In this document: piece by piece, positions 17,454 to 31,723 of the stretch
Position numbering within the stretch: position 1 is the first letter of the stretch
How the letters are laid out: every line of letters starts with the position of its first letter
NCBI RefSeq assembly: GCF_001412595.2
Contig: NZ_CP012640.2
Location: 4,154,001-4,218,000, forward strand
DNA length: 64,000 nt
Reading direction: 5' to 3'
Source of the DNA: Massilia sp. WG5
GTDB taxonomy: Bacteria > Pseudomonadota > Gammaproteobacteria > Burkholderiales > Burkholderiaceae_D
Translations under genes and position numbers: made by a program
Notes under the pieces: model-generated
What the model saw: only the letters and a program-made list of their open reading frames with translations
The model's database searches: none
Told to the model about the DNA's origin: nothing

Positions 17454-18152
17454 TTAGTTTGACGTGCTGTTGTGAACAGATATCAGCTTCGCTGCATCGA
17501 GCAGCGAATCAACTATACCATCGGAATTAATACTTTGCACAGGCATTCCGTGGTTATAACCATATGGAACTGTCAGCACAAAGCAACCGGCGGCCCGCGC
17601 CGCCTCGGCGTCGTTGCTCGAATCGCCGATCGCCACCACGCTTGCCGGCGCCAGGTCGAAGTCGCGGCAGACCTGCTGCAGCGGCAGCGGATCCGGCTTT
17701 TTCCTCGGCAGCGAATCGCCGCCGTAGACCAGCTCGAACCACGGCGCCAGGCCCTTCTTCTCCAGCAGGGGCAGCGTAAAGGAGATCGGCTTGTTGGTGA
17801 CGCAGGCCAGGCGCAGGCCCAGTTCCTTCAGCGCGCGCAGGCCTTCGATCACGTCGGGGAACAGGGTGGCGCGCTCGCCGTTGATGGCCAGGTAGTGCCG
17901 CTGGTAGGCGGCCATGGCCTGCTCGAACACGGCGTCGATGCGGGCGGCGTCCATATCCAGGGCCAGCACGTCGCGGATCAGCTTTTCCGAGCCCTTGCCG
18001 ACCATCGGTTCGATGGTGGCCTGGTCGATCGGGGCGAGGCCGAAGTCCGCGCGCATGCCGTTCAGCGCCAGTTCGAAATCCGGCACCGTATGCAGCATGG
18101 TGCCGTCGAGGTCGATGATGGCGGCCTGGATTGCCGCAGCGCCCGCCCGCAT
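17454..18152 (-). CDS. gph: Phosphoglycolate phosphatase Gph (HAD superfamily)
   Basis: The 232-residue HAD hydrolase dephosphorylates 2-phosphoglycolate, for example from DNA 3'-phosphoglycolate repair. Motif I is IIDLDGTM (nucleophile Asp near residue 14), motif II is CVTNKP, and the Lys motif lies in LPRKKPDPLP. Motif III is AIGDSSNDAEAARAAG. A helical cap lies between motifs I and II. The start ATG shares its A with the rpe stop (TAATG). It ends just upstream of trpL, giving the rpe-gph-trp linkage common in proteobacteria. Confidence 0.93.
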   Translation of the reverse strand: MRAGAAAIQAAIIDLDGTMLHTVPDFELALNGMRADFGLAPIDQATIEPMVGKGSEKLIRDVLALDMDAARIDAVFEQAMAAYQRHYLAINGERATLFPDVIEGLRALKELGLRLACVTNKPISFTLPLLEKKGLAPWFELVYGGDSLPRKKPDPLPLQQVCRDFDLAPASVVAIGDSSNDAEAARAAGCFVLTVPYGYNHGMPVQSINSDGIVDSLLDAAKLISVHNSTSN

Positions 18153-18826
18153 TATTGCGCCTCGACGCCGGCCAGTTCGGCGCGCATGGCGTCGATCACG
18201 GCCTTGTAGTCAGGCTTGCCGAAGATGGCGGAACCGGCCACGAAGGTGTCGGCGCCGGCGGCAGCCACCGCGGCGATGTTGTCGGCCTTGATGCCGCCGT
18301 CGACCTCCAGCATGATGTCGCGGCCCGATTCGTCGATCAGGCGGCGCGCCTGGGCGACCTTCTTCAGCGCTTCCGGAATGAAGGACTGACCGCCGAAGCC
18401 CGGGTTGACCGACATGATCAGGATGATGTCGATCTTGTCCATCACATGGTCGAGGTAGTGCAGGGGCGTGCCCGGGTTGAACACCAGGCCGGCCTTGCAG
18501 CCGTTATCGCGGATCAGCTGCAGCGTGCGGTCGATGTGCTCGGACGCTTCCGGGTGGAAGGTGATGATGTCGGCGCCGGCTTTCGCGAAGTCGGGGATGA
18601 GGCGGTCGACCGGCTTGACCATCAGGTGGACGTCGATCGGCACCTGTACGTGCGGACGGATGGCCTGGCACACCATCGGGCCGATGGTCAGGTTCGGGAC
18701 ATAGTGGTTGTCCATCACGTCGAAGTGGATGATGTCGGCGCCGGCGGCGACGACATTGCGTACTTCCTCGCCCAGGCGGGCAAAGTCGGCGGACAGGATG
18801 CTGGGAGCGATGCGGTAGGTGGTCAT
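18152..18826 (-). CDS. rpe: Ribulose-phosphate 3-epimerase Rpe
   Basis: The 224-residue TIM-barrel enzyme interconverts ribulose 5-phosphate and xylulose 5-phosphate. [55 protein letters not shown] and VDGGI carry the metal ligands, catalytic Asp residues and phosphate loop. ATG 18826 gives the usual MTTYRIAPS start; a TTG at 18838 would add four residues. No ribosome site is obvious. A TACAAT at 18867-18862 (minus) may be its -10, giving a very short leader. It heads the rpe-gph-trp unit. Confidence 0.95.
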   Translation of the reverse strand: MTTYRIAPSILSADFARLGEEVRNVVAAGADIIHFDVMDNHYVPNLTIGPMVCQAIRPHVQVPIDVHLMVKPVDRLIPDFAKAGADIITFHPEASEHIDRTLQLIRDNGCKAGLVFNPGTPLHYLDHVMDKIDIILIMSVNPGFGGQSFIPEALKKVAQARRLIDESGRDIMLEVDGGIKADNIAAVAAAGADTFVAGSAIFGKPDYKAVIDAMRAELAGVEAQ

Positions 18827-18923
18827 GGCGGTCTGCAAGTCTGCAATTCTAAAAGAGCGCTATTGTACGACGCCGCGCTTTTCGCCAGCGTTGTATGATG
18901 GCGTCTTAGAAAAAAGGAAAGCC

Positions 18924-19298
18924 ATGGCCGTTTACGATTTCGCGATCAATGTCAGGACGCAATACCTGCCCGAGCAGTCCAAACCCGAGCGGACATTGCA
19001 CGTGTTTACCTACACGATCACGATCAAGAATACCGGCGACGTGCCGGCCCAGCTGATCTCGCGCCACTGGGTGATCACCGATGCCAGCGGCAAGACGCAG
19101 GAAGTGCGCGGCCTGGGCGTGGTTGGCCACCAGCCGCTGCTCAAGCCCGGCGAGGAATTCGAATACACCAGCGGCACCCAGCTGGAAACGGCCCAGGGCT
19201 CGATGATGGGCGAATACTTCTTCGTGGCCGAGGATGGCCACCGCTTCGAAGTGACGATCCCCGAATTCGTGCTGTCGCTGCCGCGCGCCCTGCACTGA
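18924..19298 (+). CDS. apaG: ApaG domain protein (Co2+/Mg2+ efflux-associated)
   Basis: The 124-residue protein is a single ApaG/DUF525 fibronectin-III-like domain with the conserved FTYTITIKNTGD, LISRHWVITDASGKTQEVRG, GVVGHQPLLKPGEEFEYTSG and GSMMGEYFF segments. The ATG is preceded by AAAAAGGAAA. The family is linked to Co2+/Mg2+ resistance in enterobacteria, but the molecular role is not defined. It is transcribed divergently from rpe; a TATGAT at 18894-18899 could be its -10 element. Confidence 0.95.
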   Translation: MAVYDFAINVRTQYLPEQSKPERTLHVFTYTITIKNTGDVPAQLISRHWVITDASGKTQEVRGLGVVGHQPLLKPGEEFEYTSGTQLETAQGSMMGEYFFVAEDGHRFEVTIPEFVLSLPRALH

Positions 19299-19322
19299 AC
19301 GGGCCCTCGGCGCGTGCGCTGA

Positions 19323-19409
19323 TTACTTGCGCCCGGAGAACATCGTCCACCAGACGATGAAGATCAGCAGGAACAGCGCCGCTCCCGCTTCCAATACCAG
19401 TATCCACAT
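19323..19409 (-). CDS. 28-residue single-pass membrane peptide
   Basis: The ORF encodes MWILVLEAGAALFLLIFIVWW and a short basic tail (TMFSGRK), a clear one-helix membrane peptide with its positive end predicted cytoplasmic. AAGGGG lies about 8 bases before the ATG. The gene starts 13 bases from the divergent mltA start and is convergent with apaG. The longer frame back to 19505 would run through mltA and is unlikely. I do not recognise a named family; function unknown. Confidence 0.6.
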   Translation of the reverse strand: MWILVLEAGAALFLLIFIVWWTMFSGRK

Positions 19410-19422
19410 CACACTGCCCCTT

Positions 19423-20694
19423 ATGTTTTCGACACGTCGAAGTGTACCCGCCCGCAGCCTTGCCGGGTTGGTTTCCATCGCCGCCTTCCTGGCCGCCTGC
19501 ACCACGGCGCCGCCTCAGCCGGCGCCCCAGCCGAAACCGCAGCCGAAACCGCAGCCGAAACCGCAGCCCCAGCCGCCGGTAAAAATGCCGCCGCCGGCCG
19601 CACCCGCGCCGTCGGCGCCTTCGCAGCTGCCGCCCGCTCCGCTGTTCACGCCGGTCAGCTTCGACCTGCTGCCGGGCTGGCAGCAGGACGACCTGCGCCA
19701 GGCCTGGCCGGCCTATCTGGCCTCCTGCCGGGCACTGGCGAGAAAGCCGGACTGGAAGACGCCCTGCGCCACCGCGAAGCTGGTTGACGCCGGCGACGGC
19801 GCGGCAATCCGCCAGTATTTCGAAACGTATTTCGTGCCCAACCTGGTGCGTGCTGCCGACGGCGCCGACAGCGGCCTGATTACCGGCTACTACGAACCGA
19901 TGCTGCACGGTTCGCGCACGCGCGGCGGCGACTACCAGACCCCGCTGTACAAGGTGCCGGACGATCTCGTCACCGTCGACCTGGCCAGCGTCTATCCGAA
20001 CCTGAAGGGCATGCGCCTGCGCGGTCGCCTGGTCGGCAAGACCGTGGTCCCCTACGGCAGCCGCGCCGAGATCGAACGTGCGCGCCTGCCCGGCAAGGAG
20101 CTGGTCTGGGTGAACGACCCGGTCGAAGCCTTCTTCCTCGAGGTGCAGGGGTCGGGCCGGGTGCAGCTCGACGATTCCGGCGATACGGTGCGCATCGCCT
20201 ACGCCGACCAGAACGGCCATCCCTACAAGGCGATCGGGCGCTGGCTGGTCGAGCAGGGAGAGCTGACGGCCGGCGAGGCCTCGGCCCAGGGCATCAAGGC
20301 CTGGATCGCCGCCCATCCGGAGCGCCGCCAGGAACTCTTCAATGTCAATCCGAGCTATATCTTCTTCCGCGAGGAGCGCCTGCCGGATCCGAGCGTCGGT
20401 CCGAAGGGCGCGCTGGGCGTGCCGCTCACGCCGAGCCGTTCGGTGGCGATCGACCCATCCTTCCTGCCGCTGGGCGCGCCGATCTTCCTGTCGACCACCG
20501 AGCCGTCCAGCGACGTACCGGTGCAGCGCCTGGTGATGGGGCAGGACACCGGCGGCGCTATCCGCGGCGCCGTGCGCGCCGACTTCTTCTTCGGCTTTGG
20601 CGGCCAGGCGGCCGAGAATGCCGGGCGCATGAAGCAGCGCGGCCAGCTCTGGGTACTGTTGCCCAGGCCGGTCACGGTACAGGCGTCGCGCTGA
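19423..20694 (+). CDS. mltA: Membrane-bound lytic murein transglycosylase A
   Basis: The 423-residue outer-membrane lipoprotein cleaves peptidoglycan with 1,6-anhydro product formation. The lipobox LAAC lies near residue 24 and is followed by a PQPKPQPK-type repeat linker to about residue 65. The MltA domain (GLITGYYEPMLHGSR; EAFFLEVQGSGR) and a C-terminal 3D domain (QDTGGAIRGAVRADFF, with the catalytic Asp region) follow. The frame is open to 19327, but ATG 19423 gives a proper signal peptide. No Shine-Dalgarno is visible. The Pro-Lys linker is longer than in E. coli MltA. Confidence 0.93.
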   Translation: MFSTRRSVPARSLAGLVSIAAFLAACTTAPPQPAPQPKPQPKPQPKPQPQPPVKMPPPAAPAPSAPSQLPPAPLFTPVSFDLLPGWQQDDLRQAWPAYLASCRALARKPDWKTPCATAKLVDAGDGAAIRQYFETYFVPNLVRAADGADSGLITGYYEPMLHGSRTRGGDYQTPLYKVPDDLVTVDLASVYPNLKGMRLRGRLVGKTVVPYGSRAEIERARLPGKELVWVNDPVEAFFLEVQGSGRVQLDDSGDTVRIAYADQNGHPYKAIGRWLVEQGELTAGEASAQGIKAWIAAHPERRQELFNVNPSYIFFREERLPDPSVGPKGALGVPLTPSRSVAIDPSFLPLGAPIFLSTTEPSSDVPVQRLVMGQDTGGAIRGAVRADFFFGFGGQAAENAGRMKQRGQLWVLLPRPVTVQASR

Positions 20695-20706
20695 AGGAGC
20701 GGCCTG

Positions 20707-22008
20707 CTAGGCCCGGATGCGGTGCAGACGGGTGCCGAACAAGGTGCCCGCCGTCAGCAGCAGGGCGCCGCCCGCCACCACTGTCAGTCCGCCGCGCACG
20801 CCGATCCGTTCCGCCAGCAATCCGGCCCCGGCCGCGCCCAGCGGCGCCACGGCCACCGTCAGGAAGCGCATCGTCGAGGTCATCCGGCCCAGCAGGGCGT
20901 CCGGCGTGACGCGCTGGCGCAGGGCGAGGTAGGGCAGGAAGAACAGGGTGGCGCCGCAGTCCAGCCAGAACACCACCACCGCGTAGGCGGCCGCGCTGGC
21001 GATGCTGCTGCCGAACAGCTCGCGCGGGATGGCCGGCATCAGCACGAAGCCGATGCTCGACGCGCACAGCCCGATCGCGACCGTGCCGCCGGAACCGAAA
21101 CGGCGGCTCAAGGGCTTGAGCAGCACCGAGCTGGCCAGCACGCCGGCCCCGCCCAGCATCTGGGCCGAACCCATCATCCCCGGCGACATCCCGAGTACGC
21201 GGGTAGCGAACAGCACATACAGCGCCGTATAGCCGTAGAACAGCAGGTGCCAGCAGGCCGAGGTCCAGGCCAGCAGGCGCAGTACCGGCTGGCGCCACAC
21301 GAAGGCCAGGCCGGCCAGCATGTCGCGCAAGACGTGCGACTCCGGCGGCGTCGGCTGCGGCTCGCGCGCGCGGATGCGGCGCAGGTTCCAGATCGACACC
21401 GAGAAGCCCGCCACATTGCAGAGGATGGCGAAGGGCGCGCCCAGCGCCTGCACGAGCATGCCCGCCAGGCCGGGGCCGAGCAGGCGCGAGGCCGATTCCG
21501 TCGCCGCGAACTTCGATTGCGCATCGATCAGACCAGCGCGGCCGACCAGAAAGGTCACGAAGATCTGCTCGGCGCCGCCGCCCACCACATAGCCGGTGCC
21601 GAGCACGAACTCGACCGCGTACAGCCAGTGGATCGTCAGCCAGCCGTGCCACCAGGCGATCGGCACACTCGCAAGACTGAGCGCCACCATCGCATCGCTG
21701 CACAGCATGACGGGCAGGCGCCGGCTGCGGTCGAGCAGGACCCCGACCGGCAGCCCGAACAGGAGGAAGGGCAGGGAGCCGACCGCCGCCAGCGTCCCCA
21801 TCTGGGCCGGGCTCGCATGCAGCAGCAGGGCCGCGCAGATGGGCAGGGCCAGCAGCGTGATCTGGGCGCCGAAGTTGCTCAGGATGCTGCTGAACCAGAA
21901 GCGGCGGAAATCGGGATTGCGCAGCTGGACATCGCTGGATAGTTTGCGTAGGAAGGTGATCGGGGGCACAGCGCAATGATAGCAAAGCATCCTTGCCTTT
22001 TTTGCCAC
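20707..22008 (-). CDS. Major facilitator superfamily transporter (EntS-like MFS)
   Basis: The 433-residue protein has about twelve hydrophobic segments. The MFS A-like motif [19 protein letters not shown] between helices 2 and 3 (residues ~84-103) is present, with a second RFGSGGTV loop mid-protein. It resembles the EntS/DHA3-like drug or siderophore exporters. The start is uncertain: GTG 22008, ATG 21990 or GTG 21969 are all possible, and the conserved part begins around [19 protein letters not shown]. It is divergent from the enoyl-CoA hydratase gene. Substrate unknown. Confidence 0.85.
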   Translation of the reverse strand: MAKKARMLCYHCAVPPITFLRKLSSDVQLRNPDFRRFWFSSILSNFGAQITLLALPICAALLLHASPAQMGTLAAVGSLPFLLFGLPVGVLLDRSRRLPVMLCSDAMVALSLASVPIAWWHGWLTIHWLYAVEFVLGTGYVVGGGAEQIFVTFLVGRAGLIDAQSKFAATESASRLLGPGLAGMLVQALGAPFAILCNVAGFSVSIWNLRRIRAREPQPTPPESHVLRDMLAGLAFVWRQPVLRLLAWTSACWHLLFYGYTALYVLFATRVLGMSPGMMGSAQMLGGAGVLASSVLLKPLSRRFGSGGTVAIGLCASSIGFVLMPAIPRELFGSSIASAAAYAVVVFWLDCGATLFFLPYLALRQRVTPDALLGRMTSTMRFLTVAVAPLGAAGAGLLAERIGVRGGLTVVAGGALLLTAGTLFGTRLHRIRA

Positions 22009-22063
22009 CGCTGGCGCTACAATCGCGGTTTATCTTCTCATTTTCTTATTTTTAGGGTGCCCC

Positions 22064-22840
22064 ATGGAATATTCTGATCTGCTGATCGAGAATCACGGCA
22101 AGGTAGTCGTGATCCGCCTGAACCGTCCGAAGGCGATGAATGCCCTGAACGACAATATGATGAACGAGTTGGGCGACGCGCTGTACAAATTCGACGCCGA
22201 CCCGGCCGTCAACGTCATCATCCTGACCGGCAGCGAGAAGGTGTTCGCCGCAGGCGCCGACATCGCCGCCATGGCGAACTACACCTATGCCGATACCTAT
22301 CCCGGCAACTACATCGGGCGCAACTGGGAACACATCCTGAATGTGCGCAAGCCGGTGATCGGCGTCGTCGCCGGCTATGCGCTGGGCGGCGGCTGCGAGC
22401 TGGCGATGATGTGCGACTTCCTGATCGCGGCGGACAGCGCCAAATTCGGCCAGCCGGAAATCAAGGTCGGCGTGACCCCGGGTGCGGGCGGTACGCAGCG
22501 CCTGCCGCGCGCGATCGGCAAGTCGAAGGCGATGGACATGCTGCTGACCTGCCGCATGATCGATGCGGCCGAAGCCGAGCGTACCGGTCTGGTATCGCGC
22601 GTGGTCCCGGCCGACAAGGTAATGGAAGAGGCGCTGGCGGTGGCGAATACCATCGCCGCGATGCCGGTATCGGTCGCCATGCAGATCAAGGATTCGGTCA
22701 ACCGCGCTTTCGAAACCACGCTGACCGAAGGTGTGCGCTATGAGCGACGTTTCTTCCATGCGGGCTTCGGCACGCCGGCGCAGAAAGAGGGCATGGCGGC
22801 CTTCCTGGAAAAGCGCAAGCCGAATTTCGACGGTCTGTAA
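22064..22840 (+). CDS. Enoyl-CoA hydratase
   Basis: The 258-residue crotonase-fold enzyme has the two oxyanion-hole segments ([11 protein letters not shown] near residues 61-71 and [11 protein letters not shown] near 106-116). It also has the active-site region [21 protein letters not shown] carrying one catalytic Glu. The second Glu is expected near [16 protein letters not shown]. It hydrates 2-enoyl-CoA in beta-oxidation-type pathways. A TACAAT at 22018-22023 is a plausible -10. A strong terminator at 22865 separates it from the first rRNA promoter. Physiological chain length or pathway is not readable. Confidence 0.92.
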   Translation: MEYSDLLIENHGKVVVIRLNRPKAMNALNDNMMNELGDALYKFDADPAVNVIILTGSEKVFAAGADIAAMANYTYADTYPGNYIGRNWEHILNVRKPVIGVVAGYALGGGCELAMMCDFLIAADSAKFGQPEIKVGVTPGAGGTQRLPRAIGKSKAMDMLLTCRMIDAAEAERTGLVSRVVPADKVMEEALAVANTIAAMPVSVAMQIKDSVNRAFETTLTEGVRYERRFFHAGFGTPAQKEGMAAFLEKRKPNFDGL

Positions 22841-22864
22841 TCGAGGCTGCCTGACGGAGCCTTT

Positions 22865-22895
22865 GCCCGGGCTGGCGCAGCCAGCCCGGGCTTTT
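22865..22895 (+). terminator. Intrinsic terminator after the enoyl-CoA hydratase gene
   Basis: Perfect 12-base arms (22865-22876 and 22880-22891) with a GCA loop are followed by TTTT. It ends 43 bases before the P1 -35 of the first rRNA operon and should shield it from read-through. Confidence 0.85.
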
Positions 22896-22938
22896 GACTG
22901 CCTGTTGTGCCGGCGCCGCAAATTCTGGATCGCGCCCC

Positions 22939-22968
22939 TTGCGGGCCTTCGCTCCGATTTGCTATAGT
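22939..22968 (+). promoter_or_regulatory. rRNA operon 1, promoter P1
   Basis: TTGCGG (22939-22944), an 18-base spacer and TATAGT (22963-22968) are followed by a GC-rich discriminator (TCGGTCCC). The hexamer, discriminator and following 25 bases recur at the other two operons. Confidence 0.7.
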
Positions 22969-23035
22969 TCGGTCCCTGCTTCTGCAGCGCACCAAAAAGC
23001 TTCAACATCGAGTGCACACTGCGGAAAAGGATGAG

Positions 23036-23064
23036 TTGACGGATTAAACGAAACACTGCATAAT
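23036..23064 (+). promoter_or_regulatory. rRNA operon 1, promoter P2
   Basis: TTGACG (23036-23041), a 17-base spacer and CATAAT (23059-23064) form the strongest promoter match in the leader; identical boxes occur in all three operons. Confidence 0.75.
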
Positions 23065-23316
23065 CTCGCTTCTCTGCTGCTGACGAACACAACGATTCGC
23101 AAACGCAGCAAGGCAGTACCGAACACAGTTCTTTAACAATCAACAGTCGATAAGTGTGGGCGTTTGATGAAGTGCCAGCAGCCGCGTCAGTGGTTGCTGA
23201 ATGCTTAAATTATCAAATGTTCACACAAAAGAAATACGTTGCTCAGCAATGAGTAACGGTCAGTATTTTGAGTGAGCGACACGTTGTCTGCGAAAGCGGA
23301 TGACAAAACAGAGATT
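23065..23316 (+). other. rRNA operon 1 leader: boxA and pre-16S processing stem
   Basis: boxA GTTCTTTAACA lies at 23128-23138 and should load the Nus antitermination complex. The stretch 23142-23169 pairs along its full 28 bases (25 Watson-Crick pairs, 3 G-U) with 24878-24905 downstream of 16S. That is the RNase III processing stalk. A 15-base copy of the 16S 530-loop sequence lies at 23172-23186. Confidence 0.85.
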
Positions 23317-24852
<1,536 letters not shown>

Positions 24853-24930
24853 GAGTGGCACTGGAGCGAAAGCTCAGCATCAAGCGCCTACGCTTATCGA
24901 CTGTTCAAAAGTTAAACGAGAAGAGTTTTC

Positions 24931-25007
24931 GGGGCTGTAGCTCAGCTGGTTAGAGCACCGTGTTGATAACGCGGGGGTCGTTGGTTCGAGTCCAACCAGC
25001 CCTACCA
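24931..25007 (+). tRNA. tRNA-Ile (GAT), rRNA operon 1
   Basis: A 77-base cloverleaf with encoded CCA and anticodon GAT at 24965-24967, in the usual 16S-23S spacer position. The first acceptor pair is G-U. Confidence 0.97.
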
Positions 25008-25022
25008 CGTTAGATGTATGTC

Positions 25023-25098
25023 GGGGGATTAGCTCAGCTGGGAGAGCACCTGCTTTGCAAGCAGGGGGTCGTCGGTTCGATCCCGTCATCCTCCACCA
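25023..25098 (+). tRNA. tRNA-Ala (TGC), rRNA operon 1
   Basis: A 76-base cloverleaf with encoded CCA and anticodon TGC at 25056-25058, 15 bases after tRNA-Ile. Confidence 0.97.
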
Positions 25099-25154
25099 AA
25101 CTCTCTGTGTACTGCATTTATGTAAGAGCTGACTCTTAGATAAGTGTAGTTCTC

Positions 25155-25165
25155 GTTCTTTAACA
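25155..25165 (+). promoter_or_regulatory. Spacer boxA before 23S, rRNA operon 1
   Basis: GTTCTTTAACA repeats the leader boxA. It sits at the base of the 23S processing stalk: CTGGAAGAAGT just after it pairs with ACTTCTTCCAG downstream of 23S. Confidence 0.8.
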
Positions 25166-25315
25166 ATCTGGAAGAAGTAAAGTTTTCTTTAAGCGTTCAA
25201 CGCATCGAAAGATGTATTGAACACTTAGGGTAGTAATCTGTTGTATCAACAAACATAGTAAGCTGTCATTTGCCTATGACGTTCTCTATTACTCATGTAG
25301 AGGCCAACGTTATAG

Positions 25316-28206
<2,891 letters not shown>

Positions 28207-28323
28207 CTATAACCTTGGCAGTCCTTGCCGGGTTTTGACAGCTGCTTGTTGAGACAACAGATAAAACACTTCTTCCAGATTCAGGGTAGCGTCGCCACAC
28301 GACGACGAAACCCGTACAAGTCA

Positions 28324-28439
28324 TGCCTGATGACCATAGCAAGTCGGTACCACCCCTTCCCATCCCGAACAGGACCGTGAAACGACTTTGCGCCGATGAT
28401 AGTGCTGCAACCAGTGTGAAAGTAGGTTATCGTCAGGCT
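28324..28439 (+). rRNA. rrf: 5S ribosomal RNA, copy 1
   Basis: A ~116-base gene starting TGCCTGATGACC and ending GTCAGGCT, with the termini paired and the CCCATCCCGAAC loop conserved. Confidence 0.95.
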
Positions 28440-28451
28440 AATTATTAAGCA

Positions 28452-28490
28452 AAGCCCACTGAGTAGATACTCAGTGGGCTTTTTGCTTTT
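28452..28490 (+). terminator. Terminator of rRNA operon 1 (variant stem)
   Basis: Perfect 14-base arms (28452-28465 and 28468-28481) are followed by a T-run. The variable part of the stem differs from the terminators of operons 2 and 3, which are identical to each other. The last codons and stop of the convergent aminopeptidase pseudogene lie within it. Confidence 0.88.
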
Positions 28491-29705
28491 CTAAAACCGC
28501 TTGATCGCTCCCCATTTCGATCGCATATGCGGCCGCCAGCCGGGCAAATTTCAGGGCGTGTGCGGCTTGTCCGCCCGAGTTGGCATACGTGTCTTTCGCG
28601 GTATGAATTGCAGGGTTATCGCGCGCAAAGCTCGATTCGAACGGCATCGACGTCGGAAAGCCTTGGGCTTGCCAGCTCGCATGGTCCGAGCATGCATAAC
28701 CACACTTGTCATAACCGAGTTTCAAGTCGGGCAGATAGCTTGAAATCAGTTGCACGAGAAAGGCATTCTGCATGCTGTCGGTGTAATCCGTGAACAGATA
28801 AATATCGTTCGCTGCGCCCTTGTAATTCGTCATATCGAGTTGCAGGACGCCGACCACCGAGCCTTTCCCCTGCCTGTAAGTCCGCGCAATGTCCTGCGAC
28901 CCCCGCAGGCCCACTTCTTCCGCAGCGTAGGCAATGAAATGGATGTTGCGTTTTGGCCGGTAGCCGCGGTCGAGCATGGAACGCAGCGCTTCCGTGAGGC
29001 TGGCGATGCCGGAAGCATCGTCATCCGCGCCCGGCGCCTGGGCCGTGTCGCTCATCCTCGATACCAGGATGGAGTCCAGATGGGCACCGAGAACGACGCT
29101 CTCATCCGGCTTCTCGCTGCCGGCAATGCTGAGCATGACCGACGCTTGCGGATAGCCGGCGTGCGTCACCTGCTTGACCGTGATATTCGGCCGTCCCGCA
29201 GCGATTCCGGTCCATTTTGCCGCCAGCCAGTTCGATGCGTCGACACCCGATTGGCTTTTGTAATAGCGATTGGGAAAGGCCGACAGCGCGAGAATCGTCG
29301 CCTCGATATTCTTGTCGCTCATCTGCGCAAGCACCGGCTCGACCAGCTCGCGCTGGTTGATGGCATGGGAAAAAGCAGATGGCGCCCCCGCCTTATCGTG
29401 CAGCGCCGCTCGTGCCTCCGCTTCCGTCTTATGGAAAACGAAGCCACCGCATTGCTGCCGGCCTTGATGGATCGCGACGGCGACCGTCTCGAGTGCCGCT
29501 TCGCTGACGCTGACTGCGTGGATTTTTTCTCCGCCGCCTGCGAGCTGGCGGGATTCGACCGAGGCGATATCGGGACAAGCTGGCGTACCTGGCGAAACGC
29601 CGCGTCACCGATCGTGATCCACGCTTTCTTGTCTGCTGCCGACGAGGCGGGCGCATGCAGACCGAAGGCCAGCGCCGTCGCGAGTCCAAACAGATGCACT
29701 TTCAT
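28471..29705 (-). pseudogene. M28 family aminopeptidase (bacterial leucyl aminopeptidase type), frameshifted
   Basis: The gene encodes an exported zinc aminopeptidase similar to Vibrio/Aeromonas leucyl aminopeptidase. A signal peptide (MKVHLFGLATALAFGLHAPASSA) starts at 29705. The reading frame breaks near 29571-29574 after the residues RQLVP. It resumes in the -1 register (DIASVESRQLAGGGEK) and runs without interruption through the catalytic domain. Zinc-ligand motifs are GAHLDS, PGADDDASG, AEEVGLRGS and AIHTAKDT. One missing base explains the break. The C-terminus (EKQKAH) reads into the rRNA terminator stem. A shorter in-frame product from GTG 29334 is possible but would lack export. Confidence 0.8.
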
Positions 29706-29790
29706 CGGCTTTCCCGCTGGCACGAAAGAGAAAAGCCTAGCATTGCGGCGTCAGCACCGCCGGACTCGCGCGCTTAGATGTTGAGACCGG

Positions 29791-30189
29791 TCATGCGGCC
29801 TGTAGCCCGCGACCACATCGCAGCTTGTCCCACACACGATCATGCAGTGGCATCAGCACGACATTGCAGACCGGCTCGAGCAGCGCTGCCAAACCGCCAA
29901 CCGCCACCGAGCCGGTCGCATAATACAAGACGCAAAAGGCAATGACCATGTGCATGGCCGCCAGGCTGAATTTTTCGAGCGTAAGCATCAGATAACGCCG
30001 CTGGCCGCTCACGCCGCGCAGCCGGCGATGCCATGCGCGCTCATGAAAGGGCACCAGCAAGACATTCAGCAGCGGCTCGACGAGCACGGCCAACCCACCG
30101 AGGGCGATCGATCCCGTTACCGCGTAGGCGATCGCGAAACCGATCGCCAGGTGGGTGATGACTTGACTGCCTTTGCGTACCACTGCCAT
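29791..30189 (-). CDS. Double DUF2061 membrane protein
   Basis: The 132-residue protein consists of two similar halves. Residues ~11-55 carry HLAIGFAIAYAVTGSIALGG and VEPLLNVLLVPFHERAWHR; residues ~77-122 carry HMVIAFCVLYYATGSVAVGG and LEPVCNVVLMPLHDRVWDK. Each half has two membrane segments and resembles DUF2061. The tandem fusion suggests an internally duplicated four-helix protein. AGGAG lies 6 bases before the ATG, and a Fur-like palindrome lies about 35 bases upstream, so iron control is possible. Function is not known. Confidence 0.82.
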   Translation of the reverse strand: MAVVRKGSQVITHLAIGFAIAYAVTGSIALGGLAVLVEPLLNVLLVPFHERAWHRRLRGVSGQRRYLMLTLEKFSLAAMHMVIAFCVLYYATGSVAVGGLAALLEPVCNVVLMPLHDRVWDKLRCGRGLQAA

Positions 30190-30223
30190 GGAAAACTCCT
30201 GTCGTTCTCTACCATGCAGTGAA

Positions 30224-30238
30224 TGATATCGATTCTCA
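30224..30238 (-). promoter_or_regulatory. Candidate Fur box upstream of the DUF2061 gene
   Basis: TGAGAAT-C-GATATCA on the minus strand matches the 7-1-7 Fur consensus (TGATAAT-N-ATTATCA) at 11 of 14 positions. It sits 35-49 bases before the start codon, in a 73-base gap. Confidence 0.45.
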
Positions 30239-30262
30239 TTTGATCGGTAAAATCGATAAGTT

Positions 30263-31719
<1,457 letters not shown>

Positions 31720-31723
<4 letters not shown>

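Noticed and set aside
19513..19575. Short-period repeat in mltA resembling a repeat array
   Set aside because: It encodes the Pro-Lys-Gln linker behind the lipobox; there are no spacers, so it is not a CRISPR.
30200..30262. Terminator after cobQ
   Set aside because: Only a weak ATCG/CGAT pairing was seen, with no stable stem plus T-run on the minus strand.
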